A stretch of 64,000 bases of DNA from Bathymodiolus brooksi (taxonomy: Eukaryota; Mollusca; Bivalvia; Mytilida; Modiolidae). The stretch covers positions 104,215,505 to 104,279,504 of the forward strand of contig OY804575.1 of NCBI GenBank assembly GCA_963680875.1. Direction: 5' to 3'. Below are positions 58,401-64,000 of the stretch, in pieces. A model generated the notes under the pieces. It made no database searches, was not told the origin of the DNA, and was given only the letters and a program-made list of their open reading frames with translations. How positions within the stretch are numbered: position 1 is the first letter of the stretch; the number at the start of each line of letters is the position of its first letter. Both the position numbers and the translations under genes were made by a program.

Positions 58401-61400
58401 TAGGTGCTGGGATATCAGTAGCCCCAGGGATCATTGTGTCTGCTCCAGCTACAGACGATGACTGAAAAATAAGATACGTAAATATTAGGAGTGTATAAAC
58501 ATCCCTGGCTGTTATGATGGAAATATATTAAAATTTAATTTTGAATTTCTTGATAGCCTCCTAACATTTATCCACATTATGAGTTTTCTGTATTGTCAAT
58601 CATATTTTAACCAGAACTGACTTTAAAATCATAACTTGTTTTATCTACAAACTGCTTCAGATGATAGATGGTTTAGGTTGGTTTATGGTGCTAGGCGCCA
58701 CTTTCAACAATATTTCAGCTATATTGTGGTGGTCAGTTTTATTGGTGGAGGAAACCGGAGTACCCTGAGAAACGCTCCAACCTGTCACAAGTCACTGACA
58801 AACTTTATCACATAATGTTGTATCAAGCATACCTCACCATGAGCAGGGTTCGAACATACAACTTCAGTGGTGATAGGCACTGATTGCACAGGTAGTTGTA
58901 AATCCAACTACCATACGATCACTGCCACGACGTCTCATCAGATTATTAATATGTTGTTGAATATTGGATTTTTTTAGTTTATTTTTTGTTTTTATATATA
59001 CATTATAAAATGAGGTTCTCGCAAATCTAAGTGACCAGTCAGTAGTTTTATCATATATAGTCCGATCCTATAGTAGCGCAGGTTATATGGTACAGCGGAT
59101 TCTATGATACCGTGTATTCACATGCTGTTTCAACCAATTTTCGACAACATTTTTTAACTATCATGTTGCCATAGAACCCTGATACAAGGGCAATGGCAGA
59201 GAAATCAAGGGTGTCAGACGGGGTCAGTGTACCTGTATATGTACTGACAAATGTTAATTATTTACCTCCCAGACAATCAATCGTCCATTTTTAGTGACCC
59301 CAGCTTTCTGTGTTCTACCAGTAGACACCTGTATAAGTTGTGTGTCTGTGGAAGGTAGCCCCATCTTAACTGGTCTTCCTATTCCACTGCCCCAATAAAA
59401 CACAGAACTTAATGTTGTTGGTTTAGCAGGTATTGATTCTAAAACATAAAATATCTACTTGATACTTGCAAACAAAATTATGAGGAAAACTGTCGTAGCC
59501 ATTGGCTGTGGGCAATCCTCGTTAAATAAATAAAGAATTAAACAAATATTAAACAAAATTATAACATTCGAAGGAACACCAATAAAATATTAAAACAACA
59601 TTAATATTTTGAAGACGGAAAAATAACAATTTTTTTTAAGATCATATATGGCGAGAACAAAATACATTCTATTTGATGATGATGTCCGCTTTGTACTAGA
59701 TCAACACATTGTATTGCATATTTATAGTGCTAGCTCATTGAAACAACAGTCCACAAATGCATTATTCTGATTCAGTGCCAACTAGTCTTTACTCATACTC
59801 CTTAATGCTGAGGGCCTGGGTGGCTCAATGAGTTAGGTAGTTGTAGGGCCCGGGTGGCTCAATGAGTTAGGTAGTTGTAGGGCCCGGGTGGCTCAATGAG
59901 TTAGGTAGTTATAGGGCCCGGGTGGCTCAATGAGTTAGATAGTTGTAGGGCCCGGGTGGCTCAATGAGTTAGGTAGTTGGATTACCTAACAACTCATACA
60001 ACTCTATCACCAATATGGCATGGGTTCGCGCCCGGCTTTGTAAATTACAAAAAAGGGTGCACTCGACTCGCAGCCGCAAGTGATAAAGATTACCAGTTGC
60101 TTGCCCATGGTCGGTGGTTCTCTCCAGCTTCTTCCACCACTAAAACTGGTCGCCATGATATAGCTGAAATATTGCTGAAAGTGGCATTAAACACTAAAAA
60201 TCAATCAATCCTTAATGTTGTGTGCTTAGCAGAGAAGCAGCAAATAACAACCCAAATCAAGGCTAGCACATTTTGGGTTCAATCCAGTTTTTAGATAAAA
60301 GCTGGGACGTCGTGATCGTATGAGAGTTGGATTTACTACAACCTATGCAATCAGTGCCTATCATCACTGAGGTTGTGAGTTCGAATCCTGCTCATGGCAA
60401 GGTGTGCTCGATACAACATTATGTGATAAAGTTTATCAGTCACTTGTGACAGGTCTGTGTTTTTCTCTAGGTACTCCACCAATAGAACGGACTGTCACAA
60501 TATAACTGATATATTGTTGAAAGTGGTGTTAAAATGCCATAACCCTAGATAAAAGCTTGGTCCTATCTTCAAAAATGTTCAATAGTGGGGTACATCTACG
60601 GATTACTGAAGGACACAAAAATATTGAAAATTATTCAATTACCATTACAGCTTGGGTTTAATCAAGGTTCTAGTTCTTAGAAAAAACAATTTTATATATT
60701 TCCCTAGAAGCCAAATACAAAAATGTAGAACCAAAGTGAAACAGAATGTTTAATGACTACCAAGTTAGGCAAGTAGCATTTATGCCTAATTCTGTTATAA
60801 TTTCCAAGTTTTGTAGCATTTTTGCACAAATTTTTCTTCCAATTGGTCCAGTACTTTGTGATTTTTAACAAGATTGAAATAAAAACAATTTAACGATAAT
60901 GGATGATGATGGAAGCAAAGCAATGAACAATACCTCACTTGGCCTCATTGGTATTGTGAGGTGATAATATAACCTCTGAATTGATATACTCACCTCTAGA
61001 AGGATGGTTTCCTCTAATGGACATTCTGTTGAAAGCAGATGACGGCATGGGTCGATGAATTTTACTACAAATATTAAAGTAAACTTGACATAACTTATTC
61101 TGAAAAATTAACGGTATAAAAATGTATCTATAAATAACATGTGAGAGTTGACATTTTACTCACATGTTAAAAACACTTGTATAATTGTACCTATTCACTA
61201 AGAGGAGAGGATTTGGTCAATAAAACTAGTTCGCTTTTTACTGCCTGTACTAAGCCAGGAAAGTGAGCGTTATCAGTGTCTGAAATGAGGGCCAGCCTAA
61301 GGCTGGCCCGAAAAATTTTTTTTGGGCCAGTAAAAAATTAGTCACTGGTCCAAATGGCATAATGGTGGCCCAAACATTTTGTGACATTTATTTTATGAAG

Positions 61401-64000
61401 AAAAGACATCAGATATCAATATATAAACAGTTTTCAGATTAATTGTTTTTAATCAATAACATTAAAATTCATTCTTTCACTAGTCTCATGAGGGTTGGGG
61501 GGAGCTCTTCAATGTAATTGTACAGGTGTGCAGCTGAAATTGTGAAAACACCCCAATGCATATATTGCTATCAAATGAAACCTGAAATTACTTGTTATAA
61601 CCTTTTTGACAACCTTGACGCCATTGGCTAGGGTGGTCTTAAGAAACGATGCTAGTCCATCGGATGGGGACAATAAAAGGCTGGTTTGTTTAAGGGGAGA
61701 TCAATGCCATGATCACATTAAAGACATTCGGAAAAGAGTAGACTAATGCCACTACAATGACCGCTCTTGCACTCCCCAGAGTGAAGAGTGACATCACTTG
61801 TTTCAATCCACTATGAAGAAGTGATTTTTAAAGTAAAATAACTTCTCAGTTCGAGGTAATGTCAGTTGGTTATTCATTCCAAACAAGTATCTCACTTTGT
61901 TGAAATAACAAACGGTGCTGTCATTTTCTGTTATATAAACAACTGTTAACTTTTCCTGTTATTTTTTAATTTGTAAACAAAAGTTCTGGTTCCAAAAAAG
62001 AAAACCACTCCCAATTGTCATTAAAATGTAGCCGTGTACATGAACTATGAAAAGTTTAAAAGAAGTGACAGGCCAGATCGTTTCCGTAGTTTGACAATTA
62101 CTGTCAACGATTTTCTTTCCATTGTTGGGGAAACGTTTTTCTATGATTACCTAAGGATTGACACAAAAAGGTTTCCGATTTCTGTAAAATGAAATTCGTA
62201 CATGTACATTTTGCAGGAGATTGAATGAATAAATTTCCGAACCGTGGAAGATACCAGGTCGCAAACATTATAAGTTGACAGAATTCTCTTTATTGTTCAC
62301 AACTTTCCACTTCGTCCGTGATTTTTAACAATTTTAATAATTAAATCATAAAGAAACAAAAAAACACGTTTCTTTTCTAATATTTAGTGAATACTTGTGT
62401 ATTACATGAAAACGTGTATTGATTGGCTCGATAAAAATACATAATTGGGGAGAACAGTAAATTACATTAGCTGTGTATTCATTGGCTACATAAATGTATT
62501 TGGACCAATCGCTGTGCTCGTAACAAACCGTTTTCGACTAGAACAGAAGAGTTATCTACTGTTGAAGTCCGGTTTCAGTAAAACAACAATTTTCAAAGGT
62601 CTTTTAGGCAATCGCCCAAACGTTTTTTGTTGGGCCAGTGACTACCTAATTTAGAGCAGCTTCTGGTCGCCCGAATAAGAAATTAGTCGCATTTGGCGAC
62701 TGGGCGACCGTCCATTTCAGGCACTGGTCATGTCATGTATGTGTGTTAGGGGCATCAATTTTGCCTATGTTTTTACAATTTTCTATGATTCTGTTATTGA
62801 AGTAACTGTACTAAGCCAGGAAAGTGAGCGTCATGTACGTGTGTTAGGTGTATTGATTTTGTCTTTTTTTACATTTTTATTTCTTTAAGATTCTGGAAAT
62901 GTTCTGATCGCGTGGTATTTTTTTTTTATTTCATTCATATTGCATTTATTTGTTACAATTTCAATGGTAAATATTTGTGTTAATTCACATAAGTTTACAA
63001 TTCAATTCATTTTTTTACTGAAATTCATAATTGCAACCATTTTTCGAACACTTCAGTTTTCTGATTTATAAAATGAAAACTTGTGTGATCTGGGAAGGAC
63101 AAAATTAGTAATGCTTTTATTATTTAAAATTTCATTAAAAAGACTATAACATATTTCCCACAGCATGCTCTATATTCATTTCATAAACTTCATAAAAAGT
63201 AGTTTTGGATAATTCAGAAAGAAAATCGACTCAACTCAGTTGTTTTCAAAACATCTAGCGGTATACATGATATATCATGATCCTATAGTGACCACGGTAG
63301 TTAAATTAAAAATATGGCAGTGAAAATTGATTGAAATAGCATGTGAATACACAGAACTACCATAACCTGCGGTACCATAGGATTAGACTATATAGCTAAT
63401 TTCAGTATGATTTTGATTTTTCAATCTTAAATTTCTGAGAGTACCAACAGTGAAATGATAACGTGCGACTGCATAATCTGATACTTTTACTTCAAAACTA
63501 TTTTAAGAATTATTAATATACATGTAAGCTGGGCCGTCTTAACAGCATTATAGGCCCCCGATCAAAGCAGTGCACTGCAGCCCCTACCTACACAAACACT
63601 CACAGAAATAAAACTGGAAATGTCGATAAAATTAAACATATATTTATTGCATTTGTACTTCCAACAAAATCAGTGTTTAAACATTAAAAAACACAACATA
63701 CATAGATTAGCATGGGAACCCTATGCTTGTGGTGCCCTGGCCAACTGTCCAGCGTGCCTATGCATTAAGATGGCACTGCATGTAACTAAGATCAATTACA
63801 GTTGTTGTATCACTATTAACTCAAAATAAGATGGCTTATTTATAAGTTGATCGTAATCGTAACTTTTTAAATCTGCGATAAACCAGAAAACTAACCTTGT
63901 ACACTTGAGCATTCCCATGTCAGTATGTAAATACATCAAAGCATTGATCAATATTGGTCGAGCCATGATCTGGTTGATCGTCGGTCGTTTGTTTGGATCT
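49202..64000 (-). CDS. NEK8: NEK8 (NPHP9) kinase, C-terminal part of gene, multi-exon
   Basis: Nine exons with AG/GT borders and matching phases run from the right edge leftwards: 63896-64000, 60994-61064, 59266-59438, 58314-58461, 57619-57695, 56992-57260, 51356-51513, 50000-50158 and 49267-49425 (or to a stop at 49202). The first encodes the end of the kinase domain ([20 protein letters not shown]), the second a linker, and the rest RCC1 repeats with the usual GxGxxGxLG and CG-x3-H motifs. Of the NIMA-family kinases, NEK8 and NEK9 carry RCC1 repeats; the short linker, absence of a C-terminal coiled coil, and segments such as [10 protein letters not shown] and [17 protein letters not shown] fit NEK8. 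NEK8 works in the inversin compartment of cilia with inversin, NPHP3 and ANKS6. Kinase exons lie beyond 64000. Confidence 0.95.
50000..50158 (-). CDS. NEK8: NEK8 exon: RCC1 repeat 6
   Basis: Acceptor CTATTTTGTAG, donor TAGATG|GTAATT, 159 bp. Encodes [20 protein letters not shown] and [16 protein letters not shown]. Confidence 0.95.
50310..50485 (+). mobile_element. SINE family 1, partial, in NEK8 intron
   Basis: B-box part (GAGTTGGAATCCTG) to the 3' core GAAATATTGTTGAAAGTGGC. The first part of the head is missing. Confidence 0.75.
51140..51345. mobile_element. MITE-like repeat with TTATAAGGTCACC motifs
   Basis: ACAGTTGTTCCCCTCTCTTA at left and GAGGGAGGCTACTGTAGT at right are loosely inverted. 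Inside are CTCTTATAAGGTCACCC and GAGGTGACCTTATTAGAG. Same group as 14110-14302 and 16031-16212. It lies just before the NEK8 exon at 51356. Confidence 0.55.
51356..51513 (-). CDS. NEK8: NEK8 exon: RCC1 repeat 5
   Basis: Acceptor TTTCTTGTCAG, donor TTACAG|GTATTT, 158 bp. Encodes [13 protein letters not shown] and [13 protein letters not shown]. Separated from the previous exon by a 5.5-kb intron that is mostly minisatellite. Confidence 0.9.
51541..55978. repeat. 4.4-kb G-tract minisatellite in NEK8 intron, ~31-bp unit
   Basis: The unit alternates between CTACACACTGGGGGGAAAAT + ACACTAACATAA and CTACACATTGGGGAAAATAC + ACTAAACATAA. There are well over 100 units, each with one run of four to six G. 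Long blocks are duplicated: rare variants (AGCTACAAATTGG at 53132, 54111 and 55342; ACTGGGGCGA at 53991 and 55222) recur at the same offset of 1231 bp. The many - strand frames reading [19 protein letters not shown] are repeat translations. Confidence 0.97.
55979..56707. other. NEK8 intron, unannotated
   Basis: No repeat or exon recognised between the minisatellite and the SINE at 56708. Confidence 0.5.
56708..56975 (+). mobile_element. SINE family 1, full length
   Basis: Head GTCATGTTCGTATGGTAGTT and GAGTTTGAACCCC through the 3' core GACATATTGATGACAGTGGC. It ends 17 bases from the NEK8 exon at 56992. Confidence 0.85.
56992..57260 (-). CDS. NEK8: NEK8 exon: RCC1 repeats 3-4
   Basis: Acceptor TATCTTTCAG, donor AATAG|GTAATT, 269 bp. 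Encodes [40 protein letters not shown] and [20 protein letters not shown]. Confidence 0.95.
57619..57695 (-). CDS. NEK8: NEK8 exon: RCC1 repeat 3 start
   Basis: Acceptor ATATTACAG, donor GCACAG|GTGAGT, 77 bp. Encodes [20 protein letters not shown] then HNDVAQ. Confidence 0.95.
57830..58085 (-). mobile_element. SINE family 1, full length
   Basis: 3' core (TGTTTAATGCCACTTTCAAC) to head (CCAACTAATATGATCACAAC), in a NEK8 intron. Confidence 0.85.
58314..58461 (-). CDS. NEK8: NEK8 exon: RCC1 repeat 2
   Basis: Acceptor TTATTTTTCAG, donor ACAG|GTATAG, 148 bp. Encodes [20 protein letters not shown] then DFHTACLT. Confidence 0.95.
58670..58935 (-). mobile_element. SINE family 1, full length
   Basis: 3' core (GGCGCCACTTTCAACAATAT) to head (CTACCATACGATCACTGCCA), in a NEK8 intron. 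Confidence 0.85.
59055..59175. repeat. Interspersed repeat shared with 63240-63400
   Basis: AGTCCGATCCTATAGTAGCG ... GTGTATTCACATGCTGTTTC corresponds, in reverse, to TAGCATGTGAATACACAGAA ... ACCATAGGATTAGACTATAT at 63338-63392. Probably a MITE with weak inverted ends. Both copies are in NEK8 introns. Confidence 0.5.
59266..59438 (-). CDS. NEK8: NEK8 exon: first RCC1 strands
   Basis: Acceptor TTATGTTTTAG, donor TGGGAG|GTAAAT, 173 bp. Encodes [20 protein letters not shown] and [20 protein letters not shown]. The [10 protein letters not shown] segment is characteristic of NEK8. Confidence 0.95.
59640..59815 (-). mobile_element. SINE family 2, left part (split)
   Basis: The tail and middle (TGATGATGATGTCCGCTTTG, CATACTCCTTAATGCTGA) are present. 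The rest of the same SINE (CTTAATGTTGTGTGCTTAGC, AGAGAAGCAGCAAATA) resumes at 60209, after an inserted family 3 SINE. Confidence 0.75.
59811..59985 (+). repeat. 34-bp tandem repeat of a SINE head, five copies
   Basis: GGGCCCGGGTGGCTCAATGA followed by GTTAGGTAGTTGTA is repeated with period 34 (TGGCTC at 59821, 59855, 59889, 59923, 59957). The unit is the 5' tRNA-like head of SINE family 3 and contains an A-box-like TGGCTCAATGAGTTAGG. Only the last copy continues into the rest of the SINE. Confidence 0.9.
59816..60209 (+). mobile_element. SINE family 3, inserted in SINE family 2
   Basis: After the five heads come GGATTACCTAACAACTCATA, the B-box-like GGGTTCGCGCCCGG, then TGCACTCGACTCGCAGCCGC, GGTCGCCATGATATAGCTGA, the 3' core AATATTGCTGAAAGTGGCAT and an AATCAATC tail. 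Possible target duplication: CCTTAATG lies on both sides (about 59800 and 60209). Confidence 0.8.
60209..60300 (-). mobile_element. SINE family 2, right part (split)
   Basis: Continuation of 59640-59815 past the inserted SINE. The head is incomplete (AGGCTAGCAC, GGTTCAATCC). Confidence 0.65.
60305..60550 (+). mobile_element. SINE family 1, near full length
   Basis: Head GTCGTGATCGTATGAGAGTT and GAGTTCGAATCCTG, body, and 3' core ATATTGTTGAAAGTGGTGTT. Confidence 0.8.
60551..60993. other. NEK8 intron, unannotated
   Basis: No repeat or exon recognised. Confidence 0.5.
60994..61064 (-). CDS. NEK8: NEK8 exon: linker
   Basis: Acceptor TAATATTTGTAG, donor CTAGAG|GTGAGT, 71 bp. Encodes [20 protein letters not shown] then HPSR, a basic linker between kinase and RCC1 parts. 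Confidence 0.8.
61274..62726. mobile_element. CAGTG-ended DNA element, copy 2 (longer)
   Basis: Starts CAGTGTCTGAAATGAGGGCC and ends CATTTCAGGCACTG. Subterminal AAGGCTGGCCCGAAAA at one end and TCGCATTTGGCGACTGGGCG at the other. In reverse orientation it matches copy 1 (37398-38460), with about 400 bp (61381-61780) that copy 1 lacks. It lies in the NEK8 intron between a repeated flank (TACTAAGCCAGGAAAGTGAG at 61251 and about 62809). hAT-like by its ends only. The 69-codon frame inside has no known domain. Confidence 0.75.
62727..63895. other. NEK8 intron, mostly unannotated
   Basis: Contains the repeated flank near 62809 and the repeat at about 63240-63400. No exon is supported; the frame at 63620-63829 shows no features. 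Confidence 0.5.
63896..64000 (-). CDS. NEK8: NEK8 exon: end of kinase domain (cut by window edge)
   Basis: Donor ACAAG|GTTAGT. Encodes [20 protein letters not shown] followed by [13 protein letters not shown]. The RP in DPNKRPT is the conserved Arg of kinase subdomain XI. Leaves in phase 2. The exon continues past the window. Confidence 0.9.

Overview
The window is eukaryotic, intron-rich, AT-rich nuclear DNA packed with transposable elements and minisatellites. The SINE families (tRNA-derived heads joined to a common 3' core ending in runs of AATC), the long repeats starting AGCTCACC and the interleukin-17-receptor-type gene fit a lophotrochozoan mollusc, most likely a bivalve. That assignment is inference from repeat style and gene content. 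There are no bacterial-type operons, rRNA genes or CRISPR arrays. Almost all long open frames are translations of repeats. || Two host genes can be read from in-phase exons, and they point towards each other. On the + strand, seven small exons between 12300 and 30552 encode an ectodomain resembling interleukin-17 receptor D (Sef). An eighth, less certain exon at 32653-32918 would add a transmembrane segment. No cytoplasmic SEFIR domain is visible before the opposing gene. On the - strand, nine exons from the right edge (64000) down to about 49.2 kb encode the end of a NIMA-family kinase domain followed by a complete RCC1-type propeller. This is NEK8 (NPHP9); the rest of its kinase domain lies beyond the right edge. 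|| Left part (1-12.3 kb): MITEs, foldback elements, SINEs and AGCTCACC-type repeats around a decayed coding-like stretch (1.34-2.69 kb). Receptor region (12.3-32.9 kb): exons separated by introns holding a transposon with 8-bp-iterated termini (14303-15625), a dead Tc1-like transposase (18.0-18.5 kb), a 3.6-kb array of 46 near-identical 78-bp units grown from the inside of a SINE (21.0-24.6 kb), a TIR element with internal repeats (26.7-27.8 kb) and a 32-bp array (30.66-31.98 kb). || Middle (32.9-42.9 kb): a Ngaro-type tyrosine-recombinase retrotransposon with split direct repeats (A1...B1-A2-B2), gag-like, RT, RNase H and recombinase parts, all broken. Between RT and RNase H sits a 3.37-kb nest: a LINE fragment, three PIF/Harbinger-like MITEs and a CAGTG-ended DNA element. 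The element's left repeat begins where the putative transmembrane exon of the receptor ends. A CR1/L2-like LINE pseudogene follows on the - strand. || Right part (42.9-64 kb): SINEs, minisatellites, and NEK8. NEK8 carries a 4.4-kb G-tract minisatellite in one intron and a 68-bp minisatellite made from its own last coding segment. The two host genes are not expected to work together: IL17RD-type receptors act in IL-17/FGF signalling at the membrane, NEK8 in the inversin compartment of cilia.
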